Made by a program: the position numbers and the translations under genes
Shown: piece after piece, positions 17,351 through 26,904 of the stretch
Numbering within the stretch: the stretch's first letter is position 1
How the letters are laid out: each line of letters opens with the position of its first letter
Notes under the pieces: generated by a model
What the model was told of the DNA's origin: nothing
What the model saw: only the letters and a program-made list of their open reading frames with translations
Databases searched by the model: none
Assembly (NCBI RefSeq): GCF_009649175.1
Contig: NZ_WJPO01000004.1
Location: forward strand, 103,504-167,503
Source: Rhodovulum strictum
GTDB taxonomy: Bacteria > Pseudomonadota > Alphaproteobacteria > Rhodobacterales > Rhodobacteraceae
DNA length: 64,000 nucleotides
Reading direction: 5' to 3'

Positions 17351-18356
17351 GGCGCCTTTGCCCCGGCATCGCGTCAAGTTCGGCCATCAGCGCCGGTCCA
17401 TCGCCCGGCACCGGCGGGCGGCGGCATTCCAGCGCCCGCGCGGCCCGTATCGCGGCCTCGTCGGTCAGCGTGCCGCTGGCCTCGGCCACCTGTTCCATCT
17501 CGGCCAGGTCGCCATTGCAATGCAAGACCACATCGCATCCCGCGCGGATACTGGCCTCGCTGCGCGCGGCGATGCTGCCCGACAGCGCCTGCATCGAGAT
17601 GTCATCGCTCATCAAGAGGCCCTGAAAGCCAAGCGCATCCCGCACATACCGGATCGCCGCGCGCGAGGTGGTGACCGGCGCCCCGGCGTCGAGCGCATCA
17701 TAGACCACATGGGCCGTCATCCCCAGAGGCAGGTCCGACAGCGCCCGGAAGGCGGCGAAATCGGTGGCCTCAAGCTCGGAAAGCGGGGTTGTCACGCGCG
17801 GCAGGTCAAGATGGCTGTCCACCGTGGCGCGGCCATGGCCGGGGATATGCTTCAGCACCGGCAGCACCCCCTCGTCCAGCAGCCCGTCGGCCACCGCGCG
17901 GGCGATGCCGGCGACCGTGGCGGGATCGGTCCCATAGCAGCGATCCTTGAGGATCGCGTGGGTTTCGGGTCGCGCCAGATCGCCAAGCGGCGCGCAATTG
18001 ACGTCGATGCCCGCGCGGGCCAGTTCCTGCCCGATCAGCCGCGCGCGCAGATACATCGCGCGCGCGGCATTCTCTGGCCCCACCGCGGCAATCTGCGCCT
18101 CGGCGGTGTCCCATTGCCGCCAATGCGGCGCCGTCAGGCGCTGGACGCGGCCGCCCTCCTGGTCGATCAGGATCGGCGCGGCACGCCCCACGGCATCGCG
18201 CAGGCTGTCGGTCAGCGCGCGCAACTGGCCGGGGTCGCGGACATTGCGCGCAAACAGGATGAAGCCAAGCGGATTCGCCCCGGCAAAGAACCGCCGCTCG
18301 GCATCCGTCAGGATCGGGCCGGAACAGCCAAGGATACAGGCCCCGGCCCGCTGCAT
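17343..18356 (-). CDS. nagZ: beta-N-acetylhexosaminidase NagZ
   Basis: Glycoside hydrolase family 3 enzyme of peptidoglycan recycling, removing GlcNAc from anhydro-muropeptides in the cytoplasm. The 337-residue protein carries the NagZ loop KHIPGHGRATVDSH with its catalytic His-Asp pair, IDQEGGRVQRL, and the nucleophile motif LLMSDDISMQAL. The ATG at 18356 overlaps the last base of the preceding SPOR gene stop (TGATG), making it the likely start over an upstream one at 18380. No signal peptide, as expected. Confidence 0.94.
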   Translation of the reverse strand: MQRAGACILGCSGPILTDAERRFFAGANPLGFILFARNVRDPGQLRALTDSLRDAVGRAAPILIDQEGGRVQRLTAPHWRQWDTAEAQIAAVGPENAARAMYLRARLIGQELARAGIDVNCAPLGDLARPETHAILKDRCYGTDPATVAGIARAVADGLLDEGVLPVLKHIPGHGRATVDSHLDLPRVTTPLSELEATDFAAFRALSDLPLGMTAHVVYDALDAGAPVTTSRAAIRYVRDALGFQGLLMSDDISMQALSGSIAARSEASIRAGCDVVLHCNGDLAEMEQVAEASGTLTDEAAIRAARALECRRPPVPGDGPALMAELDAMPGQRRHA

Positions 18357-19297
18357 CAGCGCGCTACCACCGGGATGCACTCTGCCCCCTCGGCCAACAG
18401 CGCGGCGCAGAACCGGCGCGCATCGGCGATATCGTCAAAGCCCGCGGCGCGCAGCCGGTAGAAGATGCGCCCGCCGCCCTCGGTGGCCTGGATGACGCGA
18501 GACTTGCGCTCGAAGAACCCGGCAAAGCGGCCCTGACCGGCCAGATCTTCCCAAGCCAGACGCGCCTCGTCGGCCTCGTCAAAGGCGCCAAGCTGAACAA
18601 GCGCAGTCCCCGCCGCCACCTCGGTCGAGGCCAGTTCGGTCGCCGCGCGCGGCGCGAGCGAGGCAAGCGCCGCCTCGATGGCCACGCGGGTCGCCAGATC
18701 CATGTCGTCGGGACGCGCAGGCGGGCGCGGCGAATGGCTGAGCGCGCCGGCAGGCAGTTGCATCAGAGGAACGACCTCGTCCGGCGCGGCCTCTTCGAAG
18801 GGAACCAGCATCCCATCTTCGGCATCGAGACCGGGCACGGATGCCATGTCCAGGGACGGCTCGGCAGTCTCCTCGGCATAGGGCGCGGCGGCATCGGCAT
18901 ATGGCGCGACGTAGTCCTGCCGGGGCAACTCGTGCGGGGCCAGTTCGGCGCGCGGCAGATCCTCGGGCGCAAGCGCCAGCGGGCGCGGGGCAAGGTGCAG
19001 CGTATCGGCGGGCGGTGCGGCTTCGCCATCGGCGGCGACGCGGTTCACCGCCAGCCCCTGATGCTCGGCCTGGCGGCCGCCCGGATCCTCGGGCGCGATC
19101 CGCATCGGCCCTTCGAGCGCGCGCACAACGGGCACGCCGCTGACATCGCGCACGAGGATCTGGTAGCCCCAGACACAGAGCCCCGCCACCAGCGAAAGCG
19201 ACAGCGCGCCGCCAGCCCAGTGCAGCGCGGTCTTGAGCCCCGGTCGGGCATCGCCCATCCCCGGCGCACGGAATGCGTCGTAATCGATCTCTGCCAT
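18356..19297 (-). CDS. SPOR domain-containing membrane protein
   Basis: A 313-residue protein with a short cytoplasmic N-terminus, one membrane helix (about residues 25-47), a long Pro/Ala/Glu-rich periplasmic linker and a C-terminal SPOR domain (about 230-313: GTALVQLGAFDEADEARLAW, IFYRLRAAGFDDIADARRFC). SPOR domains bind denuded septal peptidoglycan, so a division or wall role is expected. It is translationally coupled to nagZ, linking wall turnover and division genes, and lies downstream of argS. Confidence 0.88.
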   Translation of the reverse strand: MAEIDYDAFRAPGMGDARPGLKTALHWAGGALSLSLVAGLCVWGYQILVRDVSGVPVVRALEGPMRIAPEDPGGRQAEHQGLAVNRVAADGEAAPPADTLHLAPRPLALAPEDLPRAELAPHELPRQDYVAPYADAAAPYAEETAEPSLDMASVPGLDAEDGMLVPFEEAAPDEVVPLMQLPAGALSHSPRPPARPDDMDLATRVAIEAALASLAPRAATELASTEVAAGTALVQLGAFDEADEARLAWEDLAGQGRFAGFFERKSRVIQATEGGGRIFYRLRAAGFDDIADARRFCAALLAEGAECIPVVAR

Positions 19298-19375
19298 TGC
19301 CGCCTCGTTTCCCGGGGCTCTATGTCCCCGGCTGGTTCTTGCCTGTCTCGGCCCGGGCGGGTTGCGCCTTGTTTT

Positions 19376-21121
19376 TCAGCGCATTTCCTCGACCGGAGTG
19401 ACGCCGAGAATAGCAAGACCGGCGGAAATCACAACGGCCGTGGCGCGCGCCAGCGCGATTTTGGCCTGGCTTGTGGCCGCGTCGCCCTCTTGCAGGAAGC
19501 GCAGCGCAGGCAGATCGTTGCCGCGGTTCCACAGCGCATGGAACTCCGAGGCCAGCTCATAGAGGTAGAACGCGACCCGGTGCGGTTCATGGGTGCGTGC
19601 GGCGATCTCGACCAGACGCGGCCATTCGGCCAGCTTTTTCGCCACCGCGATCTCGGCCTCGTGGTCGAGCTTCGTCAGATCGGCCGCGGCAAGGGCTGCG
19701 TCATCGACGGCAATCCCGGCCTCGGCCGCCTTGCGCAACACGCTGCACACGCGGGCATGGGCATACTGGACATAGAAGACCGGATTGTCCTTGGACTGTT
19801 CCAGCACCTTGGCAAAGTCGAAATCCAGCGGCGCGTCGTTCTTGCGCGTCAGCATGTGGAACCGGGTCACGTCCGGCCCCACCTGATCGACCACATCGCG
19901 CAGCGTGACAAAGGTGCCCGCGCGCTTGGACATCTTGAAGGGTTCGCCGTTCTGGTAAAGCTTGACCAGTTGCGTCAGCCTGATGTCGAGCGGCACGCGG
20001 CCATCCGACAGCGCCGACACGACCGCCTTCATCCGCTTGACATAGCCGCCGTGATCCGCGCCGAACACATCAATAAGCGCGTCGAAACCTCTGGAAATCT
20101 TGTCGAAATGATAGGCGATATCGGGCGCGAAATAGGTCCATGCGCCGTCCGATTTCATGATCGGCCGGTCCACGTCATCGCCATGTTCGGTCGACTTGAA
20201 AAGGGTCTGCTCGCGCGGCTCCCAGTCTTCGGGGGTCTTGCCCTTGGGTGGTTCCAGCACGCCCTGATAGATCAGCCCCTTTGCGCGCAGCGCCTCGATC
20301 GCGGCCTCGATCCGGCCGGTGCCGTAAAGCGACTTCTCGGAATAGAACACATCCATCGCGACGCCCAGCGCGGCCAGATCGGCGCGGATCAGGTCCATCA
20401 TCCGGTCGGTGGCAAAGTCGCGCACCTCTGTCAGCCAGACGGCTTCGGGCTGGTCGAGATAGGCCGCGCCCACCTTGTCCTTCAGCGCCTGCCCGACCTC
20501 GATCAGGTAATCGCCGGGATAGGTGCCGTCCTCGAACGCGACCTGCTGGCCATGCGCTTCGAGATAGCGCAGATAGACCGACCGGGCCAGCACATCGACC
20601 TGCGCGCCGCCATCGTTGATGTAATATTCGCGCGTCACCTGATGGCCGGAATAGTCCAGAAGGTTCGCCAGCGCATCGCCAAAGACCGCGCCGCGGGTGT
20701 GGCCCACATGCAACGGGCCGGTGGGGTTGGCCGAGACATATTCGACATTGACCCGCGCACCCTGCCCCATCGCCGAGCGTCCGAAATCCCGCCCCTCGGC
20801 CAGAACCCGCCCGACAAGCCCCTGCCAGACGCCGGGCGCAAGCCGCAGGTTCAGAAAACCCGGCCCCGCCACCTCGGCCAGCGCCACGCGCGGATCGGCC
20901 ATCAGCCGGACGGCCAGCGCCTCGGCGATGTCGCGGGGTTTCAGACCGGCGGGCTTGGCCAGCACCATCGCGGCATTGGTGGCCATGTCGCCATGCGCCG
21001 GATCGCGCGGCGGCTCGACCGCGACGGCCGCGTAGTCGAGCCCGGCGGGCAGCGCGCCCTCGGCGGCCATGGCGGTCAGGCTGTCGATCACCAGCGCGCG
21101 AAGATCGGTAAAGAGGTTCAT
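19376..21121 (-). CDS. argS: arginyl-tRNA synthetase
   Basis: Class I synthetase charging tRNA-Arg. The 581-residue product has the N-terminal additional domain, the HIGH-like motif [15 protein letters not shown], the KMSKS-like KMSKRAGTF and the DALR anticodon-binding C-terminus ([20 protein letters not shown]). Two starts are close: ATG 21127 and ATG 21121. AAAGGG directly abuts the first but sits six bases from the second, so 21121 is preferred. Confidence 0.96.
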   Translation of the reverse strand: MNLFTDLRALVIDSLTAMAAEGALPAGLDYAAVAVEPPRDPAHGDMATNAAMVLAKPAGLKPRDIAEALAVRLMADPRVALAEVAGPGFLNLRLAPGVWQGLVGRVLAEGRDFGRSAMGQGARVNVEYVSANPTGPLHVGHTRGAVFGDALANLLDYSGHQVTREYYINDGGAQVDVLARSVYLRYLEAHGQQVAFEDGTYPGDYLIEVGQALKDKVGAAYLDQPEAVWLTEVRDFATDRMMDLIRADLAALGVAMDVFYSEKSLYGTGRIEAAIEALRAKGLIYQGVLEPPKGKTPEDWEPREQTLFKSTEHGDDVDRPIMKSDGAWTYFAPDIAYHFDKISRGFDALIDVFGADHGGYVKRMKAVVSALSDGRVPLDIRLTQLVKLYQNGEPFKMSKRAGTFVTLRDVVDQVGPDVTRFHMLTRKNDAPLDFDFAKVLEQSKDNPVFYVQYAHARVCSVLRKAAEAGIAVDDAALAAADLTKLDHEAEIAVAKKLAEWPRLVEIAARTHEPHRVAFYLYELASEFHALWNRGNDLPALRFLQEGDAATSQAKIALARATAVVISAGLAILGVTPVEEMR

Positions 21122-21184
21122 GTCCATCCCTTTCGGCTTGCCGGGCGGTTTACCACCGGGCGCGCGCGCGTCAACTGGCCCGGC

Positions 21185-22390
21185 TCAGCCCGTCGCCTGA
21201 TGAAACGCGGCGGGCAGCGCGGCAACCTTGCCGGTCAGCCGGGCATGTTCCTGCAAGGCGAAGCGGTCGGTCATGCCCGCGATGTAATCGGCCACGATCC
21301 GCGCCAGCGCCGTCACATCCGGCACGGCGGCCACATCCTCGCGCCATTTCGCGGGCAGATGGGCGGGATCGGCCAGATAGATCGGGAACAGTTCCTCGAC
21401 CACGCGCGTCACCTCGGCCCGCACCGCCATCACGCTGGGCGCACGATACATCCGGCGGAACAGGAAGTCGCGGATCTGGCGCAGATCGGCCCAGAGCGGA
21501 TCGCTGAACCGGATCACCGGGCGGCCCAGCCCACGCACCTCGGCGGCGCTGGCGGGGGCGGCCTCGGCCAGCAGGCGGCGGGCCTCGGCGATCACGTTCT
21601 CGACCATCACGCCGAAAAAGCGCCGCGTCGCCTCGTGGCGGCGGCGTTTCCAGTCGATCCGCGGCCAGGCGCGGTCGACCTCGGCATAGCAATCGGCAAG
21701 GATCGGCAGCGCGGCCAGATCCTCGTCGGTGAAAAGCCCCGCGCGCAGCCCGTCATGCAGGTCGTGATTGTTATAGGCGATGTCATCGGCCAGCGCGGCC
21801 ACCTGCGCCTCGGCGCTGGCATGGGTGTGCAGTTCAAGGTCGTGGCGCGCGTCATATTCGGCCAGCGCATAGGGCAGCGCACCCGTCACCGGCCCGTTAT
21901 GCTTGGCGATCCCCTCCAGCGCCTCCCATGTCAGGTTCAGCCCGTCGAACCCGGCATAGTGGCGTTCCAGCCGCGTGACGATGCGGATCGCCTGCGCGTT
22001 GTGGTCGAACCCGCCATAGGGGGCCATCGCCGCGGCCAGCGCATCCTCGCCGGTATGGCCGAAGGGCGTATGCCCCAGATCATGCGCCAGCGCCACCGCC
22101 TCGGCCAGTTCGCCGTTCAGGCCCAGGACGCCCGCGATGGTGCGCGCGACCTGCGCCACCTCGATCGAATGGGTCAGCCGGGTGCGGAAGCTGTCGCCCT
22201 CATGCACCACGAAGACCTGCGTCTTGTGCATCAGCCGCCGGAAGGCCGAGGAATGGATGATCCGGTCCCGGTCGCGCTGAAAGGCCGAGCGAAAGGCGCT
22301 TTCCTGCTCGGGATAAAGGCGCCCGCGGCTCTGGGCGGGGTCGCAGGCAAAGGGGGCCAGCATCCGGGAACTCTCGTTGCTTGTTCGCAT
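21185..22390 (-). CDS. dgt: dGTPase-like HD-domain triphosphohydrolase
   Basis: A 401-residue deoxyguanosinetriphosphate triphosphohydrolase-like protein; family members hydrolyse dNTPs to deoxynucleoside and triphosphate. The metal-binding HD motif is complete: RTRLTHSIEVAQVAR, ALAHDLGHTPFGHTGE and DDIAYNNHD. It belongs to the short alphaproteobacterial subfamily, about 100 residues less than E. coli Dgt. ATG 22390 chosen over a start at 22444 because it leaves a promoter gap to the divergent Fe-S carrier gene. Confidence 0.92.
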   Translation of the reverse strand: MRTSNESSRMLAPFACDPAQSRGRLYPEQESAFRSAFQRDRDRIIHSSAFRRLMHKTQVFVVHEGDSFRTRLTHSIEVAQVARTIAGVLGLNGELAEAVALAHDLGHTPFGHTGEDALAAAMAPYGGFDHNAQAIRIVTRLERHYAGFDGLNLTWEALEGIAKHNGPVTGALPYALAEYDARHDLELHTHASAEAQVAALADDIAYNNHDLHDGLRAGLFTDEDLAALPILADCYAEVDRAWPRIDWKRRRHEATRRFFGVMVENVIAEARRLLAEAAPASAAEVRGLGRPVIRFSDPLWADLRQIRDFLFRRMYRAPSVMAVRAEVTRVVEELFPIYLADPAHLPAKWREDVAAVPDVTALARIVADYIAGMTDRFALQEHARLTGKVAALPAAFHQATG

Positions 22391-22443
22391 GTCTCGACCC
22401 CATATATTCAGGCTCAGGCCGTTTGCACACAGGGGAATCCGCA

Positions 22444-22773
22444 ATGGAATTGACGCTGCCGCCGAAAGTCACCGACCGCGCCTTTGCCCGACTGGCCGAG
22501 ATCGGCGCCGCGGCGCAGGGCAAGGCGCTGCGCATCGCCGTCGAGGGCGGCGGCTGTTCGGGCTTTCAATACGCGATCACGCTGGACGATCCCGCCGACG
22601 AGGATCTGCTGCTCGAAGGCGCGGGCGAGCGGGTCGTGGTCGATCCGGTCTCGCTGCCCTTCCTGTCGAATGCGGTGATCGACTTCACCGAGGAACTGAT
22701 CGGCGCGCGTTTCGTGATCGAAAACCCGAACGCGGCCAGTTCCTGCGGCTGCGGTACCTCGTTCGCGATGTGA
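22444..22773 (+). CDS. erpA: A-type iron-sulfur carrier (ErpA/IscA family)
   Basis: A 109-residue HesB/IscA/ErpA-type protein that delivers Fe-S clusters to apo-proteins. The three ligand cysteines are present: Cys38 (GGGCSGFQY) and Cys101/Cys103 (SSCGCGTSF). In alphaproteobacteria this single-gene form, away from the suf operon and divergent from dgt, is usually annotated ErpA; assignment within the A-type family is less certain than the family itself. Confidence 0.88.
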   Translation: MELTLPPKVTDRAFARLAEIGAAAQGKALRIAVEGGGCSGFQYAITLDDPADEDLLLEGAGERVVVDPVSLPFLSNAVIDFTEELIGARFVIENPNAASSCGCGTSFAM

Positions 22774-22968
22774 CCCGCACGCATCTGTGCATCCCTGCAC
22801 GGACCCTGCGCATGGCCCTGATTCTGTGCCGAAAGCCTGAAAACGCGGCGGATCGCCCCATGGCACCTTGTTGTGATCATCCCAAGATACAACTGTGACG
22901 TGACCGCATCCCGGTCGCGTGTTAGCCCAGCCTCCGGAAATCCCCGGATCACCAGCAAGGAGAGTTTC

Positions 22969-23427
22969 ATGCGCAAGGTTCTTTTGATCACCGCCGCCCT
23001 GGCCACCATCCCGGCCTCTGTCATGGCCGCCGACCTTCAGGAAGTGGTCGATGCCCGCCGCGGCTTCTATGCCATTCTCGGCGCCAACATGGGCGTTCTG
23101 GCCTTGATGGCGCGGGGCGAAACCGAATATGATGGCGCGGTTGCCCAGACCCATGCCGACAACCTCAAGCTGCTGACCGCCTATTCCATGGGCCATCTCT
23201 ACGCGCCCGGCACCTCGAATGCCGACATGCCCGGCAAGACCCGCGCCCTGCCCAAGATCTGGGAGGATTTCGCCGGGGTGCAGGAAAAGGGCATGGCCTA
23301 TGTCCAGGCTGTCGAGAACCTGACCGAGGTCGCGGGGCTTGACCGCGCGGAACTCGGCGGCGCGGTGCAACGGCTGGGCGGCGCCTGCAAGGACTGCCAC
23401 GACAATTACCGCGCCCGGGACTTCTGA
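22969..23427 (+). CDS. cytochrome c' (c-type, periplasmic)
   Basis: A 152-residue exported four-helix cytochrome. Residues 1-20 are a signal peptide ending VMA before ADLQEVVDAR. The single heme motif is C-terminal (CKDCHDNYR), the mark of the cytochrome c' class, whose five-coordinate heme binds NO. An AAGGAGAG site sets the ATG at 22969. The gene is followed after three bases by a b-type cytochrome, which could be its membrane redox partner. Role in nitric oxide tolerance is inferred from the family. Confidence 0.9.
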   Translation: MRKVLLITAALATIPASVMAADLQEVVDARRGFYAILGANMGVLALMARGETEYDGAVAQTHADNLKLLTAYSMGHLYAPGTSNADMPGKTRALPKIWEDFAGVQEKGMAYVQAVENLTEVAGLDRAELGGAVQRLGGACKDCHDNYRARDF

Positions 23428-23430
23428 GCG

Positions 23431-24075
23431 ATGAAGGACACGGGCACCCTGGGTGCCGGTCCGGGCGGCAACACCGCCCGGACCAACGGCGCGCCCGACG
23501 AGGTCGAAACCATCCGGCTCTGGGATCCGCTGCTGCGGCTCTACCACTGGCTGCTGGCAATCGCGGTCGTGGGCGCCTGGGGGCTGGGCAAGTTCGGGCC
23601 CAATGTGATGACGCTGCATTTCTGGTTCGGCTATGCGGTGCTGGGGCTTCTGGCCTTCCGGCTGGTCTGGGGGTTCGTCGGCCCGCAGCATGCGCGGTTC
23701 GGCAATTTCCTTTATGGGCCGGTTTCCATCGGGAAATACGTCGTCCACATGGTCCGGCGCGAACCCAGCTACTGGCGCGGGCATAATCCGCTGGGCGGGC
23801 TGTTCGTCTTCATCCTGCTCGGCCTGCTGGCGGTTCATGCCGGGCTGGGGCTGATCGCCGATCCCGAGGATTACATCAATGCCGGCCCGCTGGCCCGCGA
23901 GGTCAGCATGGCTACCTCGCGCACGGCACTGGCCTGGCATGCCACGCTGGGCTGGGCGGTGCTGGGACTGGTGATCCTGCATGTCGCGGCGATCCTGTTC
24001 TACCGCAAATGGAAGCGCGAGGATCTGGTCCGCCCGATGATCACCGGCCGCAAGACGGTGCGCAAGGCAGGCTGA
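23431..24075 (+). CDS. cytochrome b561-type membrane protein
   Basis: A 214-residue protein with about four hydrophobic helices and a family-typical opening WDPLLRLYHWLLAIAV, whose His is a likely heme ligand; further His in LHFWFGYAVLGLL, LLAVHAGLG and LAWHATLGWAVLG fit the Ni,Fe-hydrogenase/b561 diheme family. The N-terminal 25 residues are a Gly/Thr-rich extension. It starts three bases after the cytochrome c' gene, so the pair likely forms an electron-transfer unit between quinone pool and periplasm. Confidence 0.88.
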   Translation: MKDTGTLGAGPGGNTARTNGAPDEVETIRLWDPLLRLYHWLLAIAVVGAWGLGKFGPNVMTLHFWFGYAVLGLLAFRLVWGFVGPQHARFGNFLYGPVSIGKYVVHMVRREPSYWRGHNPLGGLFVFILLGLLAVHAGLGLIADPEDYINAGPLAREVSMATSRTALAWHATLGWAVLGLVILHVAAILFYRKWKREDLVRPMITGRKTVRKAG

Positions 24076-24157
24076 TCCGCTGCCCTTATGGACATCGCGC
24101 GCCTGTCCGGGGATAGTCCCGGGCAGGCGGCGGACAGCGGGCTGACCGGGGGGCGGA

Positions 24158-24937
24158 ATGCGGATCGCGACGTTCAACATCAACGGCATCAAGGCGCGGA
24201 TCGAGGCGCTGAGCGCCTGGCTCGACGAGGCGGCGCCCGATGTGGCGCTGTTGCAGGAGATCAAGTCGGTCGACGAGGCCTTCCCGCGCGAGCTGTTCGA
24301 AGACCGCGGCTACAGGGTCGAGACCCATGGCCAGAAGGGCTTCAACGGCGTCGCGATCCTGTCGAAACTGCCGCTGGAGGATGTGACCCGCGGCTTGCCG
24401 GGGGATCCGGGCGACGAGCAGGCGCGCTGGATCGAGGCGACGGTGATCGGCGCGCGGGCGGTGCGGCTCTGCTGTCTCTACCTGCCCAATGGCAACCCGG
24501 CGCCGGGGCCGAAATACGAGTACAAGCTGGCCTGGATGGCCCGTCTGGAAGCACGCGCGCGCGATCTGCTGGCGGGCGAGGAGCCGGTGGTCCTGGCGGG
24601 CGATTACAACGTGATCCCGCAGGACGAGGACGCGGCGCGGCCCGAGGCCTGGCGCACCGATGCGCTGGCCCTGCCCCGGACGCGGGCGGCGTTCCGCCGG
24701 ATCGTGAACCTGGGCTACACCGAAGCCTTCCGCGCCCAGGAGCAGGGGCCCGGGCATTATTCTTTCTGGGATTATCAGGGCGGGGCATGGAACCGCAATG
24801 ACGGCATCCGCATCGACCATCTGCTGCTGAGCCCGCAAGCCGCCGATCTGATGACCGAGTGCCGGATCGAGGCGGAGCTGCGCGGCCACGACAAGCCGTC
24901 GGACCATGTGCCGGTCTGGGTGACGCTGGACGCCTGA
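24158..24937 (+). CDS. xth: exodeoxyribonuclease III
   Basis: A 259-residue AP endonuclease/3'-exonuclease of base excision repair. Active-site residues are in place: Asn8 (FNINGIKAR), Glu34 (LLQEIKS), the GDYNVIP Asp/Asn pair, IRIDHLLLS and the C-terminal SDHVPVW with the catalytic His. Length equals the E. coli XthA family. It is separate from the cytochrome pair by 82 bases. Confidence 0.94.
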   Translation: MRIATFNINGIKARIEALSAWLDEAAPDVALLQEIKSVDEAFPRELFEDRGYRVETHGQKGFNGVAILSKLPLEDVTRGLPGDPGDEQARWIEATVIGARAVRLCCLYLPNGNPAPGPKYEYKLAWMARLEARARDLLAGEEPVVLAGDYNVIPQDEDAARPEAWRTDALALPRTRAAFRRIVNLGYTEAFRAQEQGPGHYSFWDYQGGAWNRNDGIRIDHLLLSPQAADLMTECRIEAELRGHDKPSDHVPVWVTLDA

Positions 24938-25014
24938 GCCGGGCCAACGGGGTGCTCCCGCCCCCGTCCGGCGCAGGGCGCTTGCGCGCCCCGCTTGTCC
25001 GGGGTTGGGCGTGG

Positions 25015-25066
25015 CGCGGCCTTGCGGCCGCGTGCCTCCGGCGGGGGTATTTCGGCCAAGAAGAAG
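25015..25066. repeat. intergenic REP-like repeat, second copy
   Basis: A perfect 7-bp hairpin (CGCGGCC, loop TTGC, GGCCGCG; 25015-25032) immediately followed by a 33-base module at 25034-25066 (GCCTCCGGCGGGGGTATTT ... AGAAGAAG). The module matches the reverse complement of 6589-6621, where a different hairpin also adjoins it. Here it lies between the convergent xth and monooxygenase genes, where it may also help end transcription. Confidence 0.7.
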
Positions 25067-25075
25067 CGGCCGGGG

Positions 25076-26272
25076 TCAGGGCATCGGGGCGGCGGTCAGG
25101 GGGTAGCGGGCGGCGACATCATGGGCATAGACCCAGTCGAAGCGCTTGAGCGCCCCGCCCGGGGCGAGCGCGCCGCCAAGTCGCAGGGCCGTATGGGCAA
25201 GCGCGCGCAGCGGCGGCGAACTGAGATGGTAGTTGCGGGCGTTTCGCGAGGCCATCTCGACGATCTTCATCGTGCGCGGGCGGCGTTCGGCCTGATAGGC
25301 GGCAAAGGCGGTTGCGGTATCGGGATGGCGTGCGAGGCAGGCGGCCAGCACCCAGGCATCCTCGATCGCCATGTTCGCGCCCTGGGCGAGGAAGGGCAGC
25401 GTCGGATGCGCCGCATCGCCGAGGATCGCGGCGGGGCCGCCATGCCAGCACGCGGCGACAGGGTGACGAAAGAGGCCCCAGAGATTCACATGGCTGACCC
25501 GGGCCAGCAGGTCGGGCACCCCGGCGCCAAATTCGGCAAAGGCGCGGCGCAGGTTGTCGGGGTCGTCGTCATGGTTCCAGCCCTCGTCGACCCAGGAGGT
25601 GCGCTCCTCGACCGCGACGATGTTGATCAGTTCGCCGCCGCGCAGCGGGTAATGCACCAGATGCCGTCCGGGCCCCATGAAGACCTGGGCGACCGGCGCG
25701 ACCGGGCCGGTGGCGGGCACCAGCGCGCGCCAGGCGACCTGTCCGGTGAAATCGGGCTCGGCGGCGCCGTTCAGCGCGGCGCGCACCACCGAATGCAGCC
25801 CGTCCGCACCGATCAGCAGGTCGGTCGCGACATGGGCGCCCTGGGCGCTGGTCAAGAGCGCGCGATCGGATTCAAGCTGGACCCCGGTGATGTCCTGCAA
25901 CAGCCGGATCTGCGCCCCCGCCGCCCGGGCCGCGCCCGCCAGCATCTCGATCAGGTCGGCGCGATGGATGAAATGATAGCTGCCCGTGGCCGAGGACAGA
26001 TCGAGGCGCAGCACCTCGCGCCCCGCGCGGAAATCGCGCAGCACCACGGCCCGGCCCCGCACCCCGAGCGCGTTCAGTTCCGGCAACAGGCCAAGCGCCT
26101 TGAGCACCGTCACGCCATTCGGGCTGATCTGAAGGCCCGCGCCGACCTCGCGGATCGCGTCGGCGCGTTCCAGGACCACCACCTCGGCGCCGCGCCGGGC
26201 CAAGGCTGTCGCCACCGCGAGGCCCGCAATGCCGGCCCCGAGGATCGTTGCCTTGCGCCCAGTCAGGGGCAT
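25076..26272 (-). CDS. FAD-dependent aromatic monooxygenase
   Basis: A 398-residue group A flavoprotein hydroxylase. It has the Rossmann GxGxxG motif at the N-terminus (ILGAGIAGLAVATAL), the GADGLHSVVR motif (DG, NADPH and FAD contact) and GDAAHPTLPFLAQGANMAIED, which binds the FAD ribityl chain. Similarity is to salicylate or 3-hydroxybenzoate hydroxylase-like enzymes. No ring-cleavage gene is adjacent, so the substrate is unassigned. Start ATG 26272 gives normal length; the open frame upstream overlaps dksA antisense and is ignored. Confidence 0.85.
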   Translation of the reverse strand: MPLTGRKATILGAGIAGLAVATALARRGAEVVVLERADAIREVGAGLQISPNGVTVLKALGLLPELNALGVRGRAVVLRDFRAGREVLRLDLSSATGSYHFIHRADLIEMLAGAARAAGAQIRLLQDITGVQLESDRALLTSAQGAHVATDLLIGADGLHSVVRAALNGAAEPDFTGQVAWRALVPATGPVAPVAQVFMGPGRHLVHYPLRGGELINIVAVEERTSWVDEGWNHDDDPDNLRRAFAEFGAGVPDLLARVSHVNLWGLFRHPVAACWHGGPAAILGDAAHPTLPFLAQGANMAIEDAWVLAACLARHPDTATAFAAYQAERRPRTMKIVEMASRNARNYHLSSPPLRALAHTALRLGGALAPGGALKRFDWVYAHDVAARYPLTAAPMP

Positions 26273-26292
26273 GCGCCCTCCCCGTCCTTGCC

Positions 26293-26754
26293 TCAGTCGT
26301 CGCGATGGACGCGCTCGCGCCGTTCGTGGCGTTCCTGCGCCTCGAGGCTCAGGGTGGCGATCGGGCGGGCATCGAGCCGCTTGAGAGAGATCGGCTCGCC
26401 GGTTTCCTCGCAATAGCCGTATTCGCCATTCTCGATCCGGCGCAGCGCGGCGTCGATCTTGGCCACCAGCTTGCGCTGGCGATCGCGCGTCCTGAGTTCA
26501 AGGGCGCGGTCGGTCTCTTCGCTGGCGCGGTCGGCGATATCGGGAATGTTGCGGCTGGAATCCTGAAGCCCTTCGAGGGTTTCGCGGCTTTCGTTCAGAA
26601 TGTCGTGCTTCCAGGCGTTCAATTTGCGGCGGAAATATTCGAGCTGGCGCTCGTTCATGAAGGGTTCGTCCTCCGCAGGACGGTAATCGTCGGGCAAGAA
26701 CACTTCGGCTTTCATCCCTGCTCCCTTGTCTGGACCGGGCGAAAACTCGTTCAT
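26293..26754 (-). CDS. dksA: RNA polymerase-binding transcription factor DksA
   Basis: A 153-residue DksA homologue that modifies RNA polymerase with ppGpp in the stringent response. The coiled-coil (NERQLEYFRRKLNAWKHDIL to ELRTRDRQRKLV) and DIADRASEETDRA tip region are conserved. The zinc-finger region keeps only one of the four cysteines (GYCEETGE, then ARPIATLSLEAQ), as in the single-cysteine DksA described from Rhodobacter sphaeroides. Two starts are supported: ATG 26754 (GGGGGAG site) and ATG 26715 (AAGGGAG site, giving 140 residues). Confidence 0.92.
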   Translation of the reverse strand: MNEFSPGPDKGAGMKAEVFLPDDYRPAEDEPFMNERQLEYFRRKLNAWKHDILNESRETLEGLQDSSRNIPDIADRASEETDRALELRTRDRQRKLVAKIDAALRRIENGEYGYCEETGEPISLKRLDARPIATLSLEAQERHERRERVHRDD

Positions 26755-26904
26755 CTAAATATCTCCCCCGGCACGTCACGCGGCTGGCTATAGCCCGATC
26801 GCCGCGCGGTGTCACTAGCGTTGTGGCCTCTTATATGGCGCTTGCCTGTTTGTGAAGGGGCGCTAAGGTCCGGGGCGATTGGCTGGTTCGCATGGGGTCT
26901 TGTG

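Noticed and set aside
18734..22453. 1239-codon open frame on the plus strand
   Set aside because: It runs antisense through the SPOR gene, argS and dgt, all with clear motifs. Its His/Arg/Gly-rich composition is what GC-rich third positions give on the opposite strand, and it has no family motif.
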